Below are positions 6,960 through 13,472 of a DNA stretch of 13,472 nucleotides, piece by piece. The notes under the pieces are model-generated. The model was not told where the DNA came from, made no database searches, and saw only the letters and a list, made by a program, of their open reading frames with translations. Position numbers and translations under genes: made by a program. How positions within the stretch are numbered: the first letter of the stretch is position 1; each line of letters starts with the position of its first letter. The stretch comes from an uncultured Saprospirales bacterium (GTDB lineage: Bacteria; Bacteroidota; Bacteroidia; Chitinophagales; JADIYW01), in contig CALLKF010000152.1 in the NCBI GenBank assembly GCA_938008535.1, forward strand, positions 1 through 13,472, read 5' to 3'.

Positions 6960-8225
6960 ATGAAAAATACAGTATTACTTACACTTTTTTTAGTTTTTAC
7001 GATTTCAACATTTGGAGAAGAAAATTCAATGTTGATATCCAAAGGAAAATCTAAAAAGAAATCAGAAAAATCAGCAACAATTAGTCCAAATAAAATTGGA
7101 AGAGCTGGTTATCTTTCGATTTCAGGTGGTTATGGAGTTCCATTTTTATCAACAGCAATGCGTTCACCATTAAAAGAAATTGGTGATAAAGATTGGTACC
7201 AACGCAATGGTGATTTAAGTGTAAAACCTATAATTGGTACAAATGGAAATGGACTAGCATTCAACATTACTGGTGGAATTATGTTTAATCGTTACATTGG
7301 TTTTGAAGCTCAATTGACTGCAGCATGGCATCCAGAGGCATTAGATGCTCGTATTGATATTCCAACTTATTACGCTACTCAAAAATCTTCTACTGTTGCA
7401 CAATACTTATCTACACATTTGGTAATGCGTTGGGACAATGGAAAACGTTTTGGTGTATTTGCAAAAGTAGGTCCACTTTTACCTTTTCATGGCTCACCTG
7501 ATACGCGTGCTTACATAAAAGATCAACAAGGAAGAATTATAGAAACTTTAGCAGGTTTACCGATACTTCCTTTAAATATTTCTGGATTAGCAAATATTGA
7601 AATCGAATTAATTGGAAGATCAAAATCTACTTTTAATCCAACAATTGGATTAAGTGCTGCAATTGGAGCAGAAATTAAATTAAATAAAAACTTTTCTCTA
7701 TTCGGTGAAGTAAGAGTACAAGCATACACAATCACGATAAAGGAAACAAAATTTTATGAATTTGAACAACATGCAAGCATTAATGTATTAGGAATAAAAT
7801 TACCTGCACCAGATGGCTTATTACCGTTTCCATCTAATATTAATAATATTGATGAAACACCAGAATTTTTGAAAACAATCTCATTTAAAAAAGAAATTAA
7901 TGAAGAATCAAATACAGCACGTTATGGTTTTAAATCATTGTTTCCTGCTGGTGGTTTAATTGGTGGTTTGTTAAATCCTAATGGCGCGCCATTAGTAGAT
8001 CCAAACAAACCAAGGGATGAAGTACAACCAAAAATAAATGCGTCAACATTATATTTTAATGCAGGCATTAGAATTAGTTTTCCTAATAAAAAATATGCAG
8101 TAGCTAGTAGTACAGATTCTTTTAAAGCAAACAAAAGTAAAAAAAAATCAAAAAAAAGTAAAAAATCAAAAATGTCAGACGCACCAGATGCTGAGCCAGG
8201 CACAGTTGTTCCAGAAGGACAATAA
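6960..8225 (+). CDS. Putative outer-membrane beta-barrel protein with Lys/Ser-rich ends
   Basis: This 421-residue protein has a signal peptide (about 1-19, MKNTVLLTLFLVFTISTFG). After it comes a short basic stretch (KGKSKKKSEK, 28-37) and then a body of alternating polar/hydrophobic strands such as GYLSISGGYGVPF, LAFNITGGIMFNRYIGFEAQL, RFGVFAKVGPLLPF and NFSLFGEVRVQAYTI. It ends its barrel-like part with LYFNAGIRISF, resembling a last outer-membrane strand. A second, longer Lys/Ser tail (about 389-404) then leads to an acidic/Pro end. I do not recognise a specific family beyond general outer-membrane-barrel character. The basic segments would face the periplasm if both ends are inside; binding to peptidoglycan or an anionic polymer is possible but untested. 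The gene is preceded by a 129-bp AT-rich gap and followed by a strong terminator, so it looks monocistronic. Confidence 0.72.
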   Translation: MKNTVLLTLFLVFTISTFGEENSMLISKGKSKKKSEKSATISPNKIGRAGYLSISGGYGVPFLSTAMRSPLKEIGDKDWYQRNGDLSVKPIIGTNGNGLAFNITGGIMFNRYIGFEAQLTAAWHPEALDARIDIPTYYATQKSSTVAQYLSTHLVMRWDNGKRFGVFAKVGPLLPFHGSPDTRAYIKDQQGRIIETLAGLPILPLNISGLANIEIELIGRSKSTFNPTIGLSAAIGAEIKLNKNFSLFGEVRVQAYTITIKETKFYEFEQHASINVLGIKLPAPDGLLPFPSNINNIDETPEFLKTISFKKEINEESNTARYGFKSLFPAGGLIGGLLNPNGAPLVDPNKPRDEVQPKINASTLYFNAGIRISFPNKKYAVASSTDSFKANKSKKKSKKSKKSKMSDAPDAEPGTVVPEGQ

Positions 8226-8246
8226 AAAAATACAAGTTTAAATTTA

Positions 8247-8284
8247 AAAAAAAGCATTCTTAAAAAATTAAGAATGCTTTTTTT
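8247..8284 (+). terminator. Rho-independent terminator after the beta-barrel gene
   Basis: GCATTCTTAA (8254-8263) pairs perfectly with TTAAGAATGC (8268-8277) around an AAAA loop. The A-run before it and the T7 run after it (8278-8284) extend the stem. It lies 21 bp after the stop at 8225 and separates this gene from the esterase pair. Confidence 0.88.
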
Positions 8285-8364
8285 GTTTGTATTTGCTTAT
8301 AATTATTCGTATTAATTTACAATTAAGTATAAAAATCCTTAAATTGTGTAGTCAAAACTAACTA

Positions 8365-9528
8365 ATGAAAAAACTGTACTTCACTTTATTCATTGCTATT
8401 TTATTGCAATCAGTATCGTCTTTTGCTGGCTTCATTGATGGTTCTTACAAATACAAAGGGCAAACTAGAAAATATTCTATTTACGTTCCAACTATTTATT
8501 ACACACAAAATAAAAAAGTTCCTTTGCTATTAGGATTGCATGGCTATGGTGATGAAATTTCAAATTTTAAAAACATCTGTTTAACTAGCATCGCTGATAC
8601 AGCAAATTACATTTGTGTATATGCTGAAGGATTGCCATTTTTTGGTGCAAATGCATGGAATTCTGGCGCTGGTGTTGGCATCATCAACGTAAATAGCACC
8701 ATTGATGATGTTGGTTTTTTAAATGGTTTGGTTGATACCGTTATTAAAAAGTATAGTATTGACACCAACAGAATGTATGTATTTGGTTTTTCGTTTGGTG
8801 GTTTTATGACAGACAGATTGGCTACTCAAAATTCCTCACGATTTGCTGCAGTTGCAAATGTTTCTGGCTTGCATGGTAATTTTTTAGCTGGTTTGATTCC
8901 AACAAAAGGTGTTCCTTATTTAAAATTCCATGGAACAAATGATCCGACTATAAAATATGATGGTTCGCAAACAGTTGGTTTATTTCCAGGATTTGGTTTA
9001 AGTGCTGAAAAAACTGTGAAATTTTGGGTGACTCAAAATCAATGTGATACTATTCCAATAATTGACACTATGCCGAATACTTCTACCGATACGTTGACAT
9101 TTATAAGATATACTTACAAAAACGGTAGAGACAGAAGTGATGTAGTATTTTACAAAGTAATAAATGGTATCCATAAATGGTATGGCTCACCAACCAACGA
9201 TATTTCTTATTGCCAAACTATTTGGAAATTTTTTAGTCAGTATTCAAAAAATGCAGTTATTTTATCGACTCAAAAAGATCAAAAGATTGAGCATTTCAAT
9301 ATTTATCCAAATCCAACAACCATCAACTTTACAATTGACTTATCATCTTTAACAGAAAAAATTAATACCATTCAGATTTATTCTGTTACTGGTAATTTAG
9401 TTTTTATAAAAAATATAGAAAATGAAAATCAATTGAATATTGAAACAGCATTTCCAAAAGGTTTCTATCTGATTCAATTAATCAATAATAACGGAATAAT
9501 TGCAACTGAAAAACTAGTCATTCAATAA
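8365..9528 (+). CDS. Secreted LpqC/PHB-depolymerase-type esterase with T9SS sorting domain
   Basis: This 387-residue alpha/beta hydrolase is related to the LpqC, PHB-depolymerase and feruloyl-esterase group, which hydrolyses ester bonds in polymers or plant polysaccharides. It has a signal peptide (about 1-21), the family opening KYKGQTRKYSIYVP (29-42), LLLGLHGYGD (54-63, oxyanion region), DDVGFLNGL (114-122), nucleophile Ser143 in GFSFGG, acid Asp193 in HGTNDP, and His270 in NGIHKW as the expected catalytic His. A C-terminal T9SS type-A sorting domain follows (about 310-387), with IYPNP, IYSVTGNLV and KGFYLIQL, so the enzyme should be exported across the outer membrane and either released or attached to the surface. 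A longer paralogue follows after 28 bp, probably co-transcribed. The substrate cannot be decided from sequence. Confidence 0.88.
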   Translation: MKKLYFTLFIAILLQSVSSFAGFIDGSYKYKGQTRKYSIYVPTIYYTQNKKVPLLLGLHGYGDEISNFKNICLTSIADTANYICVYAEGLPFFGANAWNSGAGVGIINVNSTIDDVGFLNGLVDTVIKKYSIDTNRMYVFGFSFGGFMTDRLATQNSSRFAAVANVSGLHGNFLAGLIPTKGVPYLKFHGTNDPTIKYDGSQTVGLFPGFGLSAEKTVKFWVTQNQCDTIPIIDTMPNTSTDTLTFIRYTYKNGRDRSDVVFYKVINGIHKWYGSPTNDISYCQTIWKFFSQYSKNAVILSTQKDQKIEHFNIYPNPTTINFTIDLSSLTEKINTIQIYSVTGNLVFIKNIENENQLNIETAFPKGFYLIQLINNNGIIATEKLVIQ

Positions 9529-9556
9529 TTTATATCAAAGAGTAATTAAAATAAAA

Positions 9557-12130
9557 ATGAAACTAAAATTTTACACACTTGTATTATTATTATTTACAGC
9601 ATTTGATAATGCATCTGCTGGTTATGTAAACGGAACTATGTCATACGGTGGTCAAACACGCAAATATGTTATTTACGTGCCTCAAATTTACTTAAATCAG
9701 CCTAAGAAAGTACCTTTGTTAGTTGGCTTACATGGTAACGGCGACAATGCAGCTAATTTTAGTCAGATATGTATGTCATCTGCAATTGCTGATACAGCTA
9801 ATTATATCGTGGTTTATCCAGAAGCATTACCTGACCCGATATTAACAACAAATGCATGGCATTCAGGTGCTGGTGTTGTTCCACTTTTTGAAGTAAACAA
9901 TTTAGTAGATGATGTTGGATTCATCAATCAATTGATGAACAATGTTATTGCGAGCTATCAAATTGACACCAACAGAATGTATGTTTTTGGATTTTCTTTT
10001 GGTGGTTTTATGACGAATAAAATGGCCGCTGCATCTGCTGCTCGTTTTGCTGCTGCTGCATGTGTAGCTGGTGAAAGAGGGAATTATAATACTTCTATTC
10101 CTGCTGTTCCTGTTCCTTATCTTCATTTTCATGGAACTGCTGATAGTGTTATCACATATAATGGAACTGGCGGAAGTTTTCCAGCATTAGGTTTAACGCC
10201 AGACAACACCACAAAATCTTGGGCAACACAAAATGGTTGTAGTTTAACTCCAGTAATTGATACCATGCCAGATTTGGTAAATGATGGTTTACGATTTATT
10301 AGATATACTTACAACAATGTATCAAACAATAATAAAGCAATTTTATATAAAGTGGTGAATGGTGAACATGACTGGTATTACAGACCCAATAATGATTTAG
10401 ATTATTGCCAAACCATTTGGGAATTTTTCAGAAGATATGCAAAAACACCAAATACCACACCTGGAACTCCAACTGCATCTTTTACTGCTAGCGATACAAC
10501 AGTTTGTATTGGAAGAACACTAACATTTACGAGCACATCAACTTCATCAACTGGTTCATTAGATTCAATACGTTGGACAATTTTAGGTGGAACACCATCA
10601 ACTGGAACGACAACACCGATTGTATCTACATTTAACACTGTTGGAAATTATATAATCACATTAAAAGCATACAAAAGCGGAAACGTTAGCACAGCAACAA
10701 AATCTATACGAGTGAAAGCATTGCCAAATGCAAATGCTGGTGCTGACAAATTGCTTACTTGTTCTGTAACTAGTCTACAATTAAGTGGAAGCAGTACCAC
10801 TAGTGGTGCGGCATTTTCGTGGACTGGTCCTGGAATTGTGAGTAACGGAAATACTGCAACACCAACTGTAAATAAAGCTGGAAATTATACTTTAACTATT
10901 ACGGTTGCAGCTTGTACATCAACAGATATTGCTTTAGTTTCTATTGATACAATTCGACCAACTGCAAATGCAGGTACTGATATTACTTTAACTTGTACTA
11001 ATCCTACAAAATTAATTGGCACACCTACAATTGCAGGCAACAACTATTTATGGTCGCCAGCAAATGGTTTGTCAAATACAGCAATTGCACAACCTACAGC
11101 AAACAAATCTGGAACTTATACTTTAACTGTATCAAAAATAGCAAATGGTTGTACATCAATAGATGCAGTTACTGTTGCTATTGATACTATAAAACCGCAA
11201 GCAGATGCTGGACCAAATTTAATATTAACTTGTACAACTACATCAGTAATATTGGGTTCAAATGCAATAAGCGGTAACACTTATTCTTGGAGTCCAACTA
11301 ATGGTTTAAGCAATAGTAATATTGCTCAACCAAGTGCGAACAAAGGTGGAACTTATATTGTAACCGTAACAAATACATTTAATGGTTGTACATCTACAGA
11401 TGCTGTTAGCATAAGTATGGATACCACAAAACCAAATGTACAAGTTAGTTCGTCTCCAATTTGTGCTGGACAAACTGCGACATTAACTGCAAGTGGCGCT
11501 GACAGTTATAATTGGCCAACTTTAGGTGGAAATGGTAATCCTAAAACAACACCGATATTAAATACGAATACTATTTATTCTGTAACTGGAACAAAAACAT
11601 CTAATGGTTGCACTAAAACAGTTTCGCATACTGTTGTTGTTAATTCATTACCAACGACACCAACCATTACCAGAAGAAACGATACTGTATTTTGTAATAT
11701 AACAGGAACGCAATATAAATGGTATTTAAACAATGTATTGATGACCACAACTTCAGTTGCTTTTTTAAAAGTAACTCAAAATGGTTCGTATAAAGTTGAA
11801 GTGGTAAATAATAGTTGTACTTCATTAGCTTCAGCTGCAATAAATATTTCATTAACTGGCGTTAAGTACAACAAATTAGATATAGGATTTTCAATCTATC
11901 CAAATCCAACAAATGGTTTGTTTGAAATTAAACTTACATCGATTGCGAATAGGACCTATCAATTGAAATTGTACAGTTTAAGCGGTCAATTAATTTCAGA
12001 AGAAGAAATGAATGTTAGAGTTGGTGAAAATTCAAAAAATATGAATTTGGTTGGAATTGAAAAAGGTATTTATTTCTTAAGTATTATTGGTGATGACGGC
12101 GTTGCAACACAATCTATTTTGGTTCAATAG
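9557..12130 (+). CDS. Secreted esterase with PKD domain, Ig-like repeats and T9SS domain
   Basis: This 857-residue paralogue of the preceding esterase has a modular extension. Its signal peptide covers about 1-21. The LpqC-type hydrolase domain covers about 22-296, with GLHGNGD near 58-63, Ser147 in GFSFGG, Asp196 in HGTADS and His271 in NGEHDW. A PKD-like domain follows (about 305-388). Next come about five Ig-like repeats (389-766), each with a Cys near its start and another near its end, in a GCTSTDAV-type motif. A T9SS type-A sorting domain ends the protein (about 778-857: IYPNPTNGLFEI, LYSLSGQLI, KGIYFLSI). PKD and Ig-like repeats commonly serve as spacers or carbohydrate- and surface-binding parts, so this form is probably held further from the cell or bound to its polymer. 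Hydrolase domains of the two genes are close even in DNA, including an identical 23-bp stretch, pointing to tandem duplication. Confidence 0.88.
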   Translation: MKLKFYTLVLLLFTAFDNASAGYVNGTMSYGGQTRKYVIYVPQIYLNQPKKVPLLVGLHGNGDNAANFSQICMSSAIADTANYIVVYPEALPDPILTTNAWHSGAGVVPLFEVNNLVDDVGFINQLMNNVIASYQIDTNRMYVFGFSFGGFMTNKMAAASAARFAAAACVAGERGNYNTSIPAVPVPYLHFHGTADSVITYNGTGGSFPALGLTPDNTTKSWATQNGCSLTPVIDTMPDLVNDGLRFIRYTYNNVSNNNKAILYKVVNGEHDWYYRPNNDLDYCQTIWEFFRRYAKTPNTTPGTPTASFTASDTTVCIGRTLTFTSTSTSSTGSLDSIRWTILGGTPSTGTTTPIVSTFNTVGNYIITLKAYKSGNVSTATKSIRVKALPNANAGADKLLTCSVTSLQLSGSSTTSGAAFSWTGPGIVSNGNTATPTVNKAGNYTLTITVAACTSTDIALVSIDTIRPTANAGTDITLTCTNPTKLIGTPTIAGNNYLWSPANGLSNTAIAQPTANKSGTYTLTVSKIANGCTSIDAVTVAIDTIKPQADAGPNLILTCTTTSVILGSNAISGNTYSWSPTNGLSNSNIAQPSANKGGTYIVTVTNTFNGCTSTDAVSISMDTTKPNVQVSSSPICAGQTATLTASGADSYNWPTLGGNGNPKTTPILNTNTIYSVTGTKTSNGCTKTVSHTVVVNSLPTTPTITRRNDTVFCNITGTQYKWYLNNVLMTTTSVAFLKVTQNGSYKVEVVNNSCTSLASAAINISLTGVKYNKLDIGFSIYPNPTNGLFEIKLTSIANRTYQLKLYSLSGQLISEEEMNVRVGENSKNMNLVGIEKGIYFLSIIGDDGVATQSILVQ
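10721..11647 (+). repeat. Tandem Ig-like protein repeats inside the long esterase
   Basis: Four consecutive units of about 75-78 codons are visible: residues 389-464, 468-544, 547-624 and 626-697. A more divergent fifth reaches about 766. Units 1-3 share an opening of the type ANAGxDxxLTC, an aromatic-Trp-Ser/Thr centre (YSWSPTNGLSN), a segment ANKxGTYTLTV and a closing GCTSTDAV followed by an IDTxKP linker. The DNA is diverged, so this is an old amplification, not a recent slippage array. Confidence 0.8.
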
Positions 12131-12148
12131 AAATCTAAATCTTAAAAT

Positions 12149-12183
12149 AAAAAAATGTCTCAGCAATTGAGGCATTTTTTTTT
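12149..12183. terminator. Terminator between convergent esterase and methyltransferase genes
   Basis: ATGTCTCA (12155-12162) pairs with TGAGGCAT (12168-12175) around a GCAAT loop, with one G-U pair. It is flanked by A7 on the left and T9 on the right, so it can act on both strands. It lies 18 bp after the esterase stop and about 55 bp beyond the methyltransferase stop. Confidence 0.82.
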
Positions 12184-12238
12184 AATTTTTGTATGAAATA
12201 AAACTCCGTGATTTCTCTGTGCAACTCTATGATAACTT

Positions 12239-13057
12239 TTACACAAAACGCAAATGAAATAGCTGTGTCATATCAAAAATCTTATTAAAACGCATCGCTA
12301 CTTTTGTTGAAATGCGTTGATTAGATTTTGGAATACCATCAAAGAATTTTATGGCTCGAACAATTTTGATATGTTTGCTCCAAGTTGTAATAATTTTAGG
12401 ATCTAAGATTGCCCATTCTAAATGTGCTTCTTTCATGCCTGCACGTTTGATACGCATATCGACAAAGAATTTCCCGAAGTTAGAAATCACATCAAACATA
12501 ATTTCTGCGCCATTTAGTTTTGGTGCAATCGTAGACAAAAATGTTTTTACATCTTCTTCTTTAAAATACGGCAACACACCTGGAATTGTTATAAATAAAC
12601 CATTACTAATATCGCCAATATCATCGATCCAGGAATAATCTAACATCGATTTGGCAATATATTTAACACGATCATTTGGTTCAGGTAACACTTGTTTTCT
12701 GAGCGCAATAGAATCTGGCAAATCCAAATCATACCACAATGCTTTACCATTGTCGCAGCGATAATAAGTTGTATCTAAACCAGCACCAATATCTAAGATT
12801 TTTCCATTTGGATGTTTTTGAAGAAACGAACGAATAGCTTCATCCATTTTATAAGCACGATAACATAAACCATGCACACCAATTTCTGTAATATTGCGCA
12901 ATAATTTTTTCTTATCGACATCTAATTGTTCAAATAATTCTACTGCTTTTGTATCGTTTAATAAAGGATTTTTATACTGCGTTTCTTTTGCACGAGACAC
13001 TAACGGCAACAGCAATGTTTCCTGTACGCGACCGAGATTTATTTTTATTTTTTCCAT
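12239..13057 (-). CDS. Leucine carboxyl methyltransferase (LCM)-family SAM-dependent O-methyltransferase
   Basis: This 272-residue class I methyltransferase belongs to the LCM/PPM-like family (COG3315-type, which includes polyketide O-methyltransferases such as TcmP). Family marks are the N-terminal RAKETQ (22-27) with a PLLNDTKAVE segment, the SAM-binding KILDIGAGLDTTYYR (86-100), WYDLDLPD (108-115) with the acidic residue that would hold the SAM ribose, SMLDYSWIDDI (137-147), and PGVLPYFKEEDV (159-170). The length is normal and the ATG at 13055-13057 starts a natural N-terminus. Bacterial members methylate carboxyl or hydroxyl groups of small molecules; the substrate here is unknown. It follows an acylase-family gene on the same strand, but a hairpin between them suggests it is not simply co-transcribed. 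Confidence 0.85.
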   Translation of the reverse strand: MEKIKINLGRVQETLLLPLVSRAKETQYKNPLLNDTKAVELFEQLDVDKKKLLRNITEIGVHGLCYRAYKMDEAIRSFLQKHPNGKILDIGAGLDTTYYRCDNGKALWYDLDLPDSIALRKQVLPEPNDRVKYIAKSMLDYSWIDDIGDISNGLFITIPGVLPYFKEEDVKTFLSTIAPKLNGAEIMFDVISNFGKFFVDMRIKRAGMKEAHLEWAILDPKIITTWSKHIKIVRAIKFFDGIPKSNQRISTKVAMRFNKIFDMTQLFHLRFV

Positions 13058-13083
13058 GATGATATTTTGAGATTTATCGCTAA

Positions 13084-13120
13084 AAACACCTTCAAGGTTT
13101 TAAAAACCTTGAAGGTGTTT
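13084..13120 (-). terminator. Nested palindrome/terminator between acylase and methyltransferase genes
   Basis: The arms AAACACCTTCAAGG (13084-13097) and CCTTGAAGGTGTTT (13107-13120) pair perfectly over 14 bp, and the symmetry continues into the loop. On the minus strand it starts about 4 nt after the acylase stop and ends in a run of five T, so it fits an intrinsic terminator for that gene. Each arm is itself nearly self-complementary (ACCTT-C/G-AAGGT), an arrangement resembling dispersed hairpin repeats. Confidence 0.75.
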
Positions 13121-13124
13121 GAAA

Positions 13125-13472
13125 TTAATTTGGATTATAAACGCTTTCTTTATCTCGCATAATTTCATCATAATTCATGCTTACTTTTTTACATTTTTGT
13201 TGTACAAATAAATCCATTTGATCATCATAATGTTTGTTGCCTTCTACGTTACTCGCTCCATAAGGAGAAATGCTTTCAATAATGGGACCATTTGGAGTAA
13301 ATTGTGCCAGTTCTATATACGATTCTCCCGCATCTGCTTTGTACAATCCGTTCTGGTGTTTTTTCATCCACATGGCAGCATTTACATCTGGAATACCACC
13401 AATAGGAAGTTCTTTTTTACCCCGAACTAAATGCTGCAAATCGCCTAATGGAATTTCTAATTTTCCATAATT
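13125..13472 (-). CDS. Penicillin acylase (S45 / Ntn-hydrolase) family protein, C-terminal fragment at the window edge
   Basis: The last 115 codons of a larger minus-strand gene are present; the frame is still open at the window edge, so the start and catalytic N-terminal-nucleophile Ser lie outside. Recognisable parts are GGIPDVNAAMW, AGESYIELAQFTPNGPIIES and the signature ISPYGASNVEGNKHYDDQMDLFV, which matches the C-terminal end of penicillin/cephalosporin/acyl-homoserine-lactone acylase proteins. These are made as a precursor of roughly 700-850 residues, cut into two chains, and hydrolyse amide bonds of acylated small molecules in the periplasm. Which amide this one uses cannot be inferred from the tail. 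The Met codon at 13437-13439 is internal, not the start. A hairpin terminator follows the stop. Confidence 0.8.
   Translation of the reverse strand, partial: NYGKLEIPLGDLQHLVRGKKELPIGGIPDVNAAMWMKKHQNGLYKADAGESYIELAQFTPNGPIIESISPYGASNVEGNKHYDDQMDLFVQQKCKKVSMNYDEIMRDKESVYNPN

Noticed and set aside
10721..11647. Repeated DNA that could suggest a CRISPR or slippage array
   Set aside because: The periodicity is about 230 bp, follows codon frame and is conserved as protein, so it is a set of Ig-like domains.

Overview
The window looks like chromosomal DNA from a low-GC Bacteroidota, plausibly Chitinophagales, although I cannot fix the rank below phylum. The grounds are two exported proteins ending in a type IX secretion (T9SS) sorting domain, a PKD/Ig-like adhesive repeat region, start sites without a clear Shine-Dalgarno sequence, strong AT bias, and protein flavours typical of that phylum (M16 lipoprotein, LpqC-type esterases). 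No rRNA, tRNA, CRISPR array, insertion sequence or phage gene is visible.

Layout. At 60-1305 two genes lie head to head, both missing their 5' parts: the last third of purH on the minus strand and the second half of an MFS exporter on the plus strand. They meet within about 15 bp near 588-600, which points to a rearrangement or a mis-assembled join. Next is a 983-residue M16 zinc-protease lipoprotein (1383-4334). It converges on a MarR-type regulator (4366-4827), and the two stop codons lie inside one 25-bp-arm palindrome that should terminate both transcripts. Divergent from the regulator is a two-gene lipid module: a small membrane protein of the eukaryotic 3-hydroxyacyl-CoA dehydratase family (PTPLA/HACD/Phs1, 4878-5450), then a high-molecular-weight FabG-like ketoreductase (5517-6830).

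From 6960 the genes are exported proteins: a putative outer-membrane beta-barrel with Lys/Ser-rich segments at both ends (6960-8225), then two tandem paralogous LpqC/PHB-depolymerase-type esterases (8365-9528 and 9557-12130). Both esterases carry T9SS domains; the second also has a PKD-like domain and about five Cys-paired Ig-like repeats. The right end is on the minus strand: a leucine-carboxyl-methyltransferase-family enzyme (12239-13057) and the C-terminal piece of a penicillin-acylase-family hydrolase that runs off the window (13125 to the edge), separated by a nested palindrome.

How they work together. The most interesting unit is MarR / HACD-like dehydratase / FabG4-like reductase. A ketoreductase and a 3-hydroxyacyl dehydratase catalyse consecutive steps of acyl-chain elongation (or reverse beta-oxidation), and the dehydratase is of a type known mainly from the eukaryotic endoplasmic reticulum rather than the usual hotdog-fold FabZ/MaoC enzymes. 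The divergent MarR protein is the obvious candidate regulator. The esterase pair is probably a secreted polymer- or ester-degrading unit. The remaining genes show no evident functional link.
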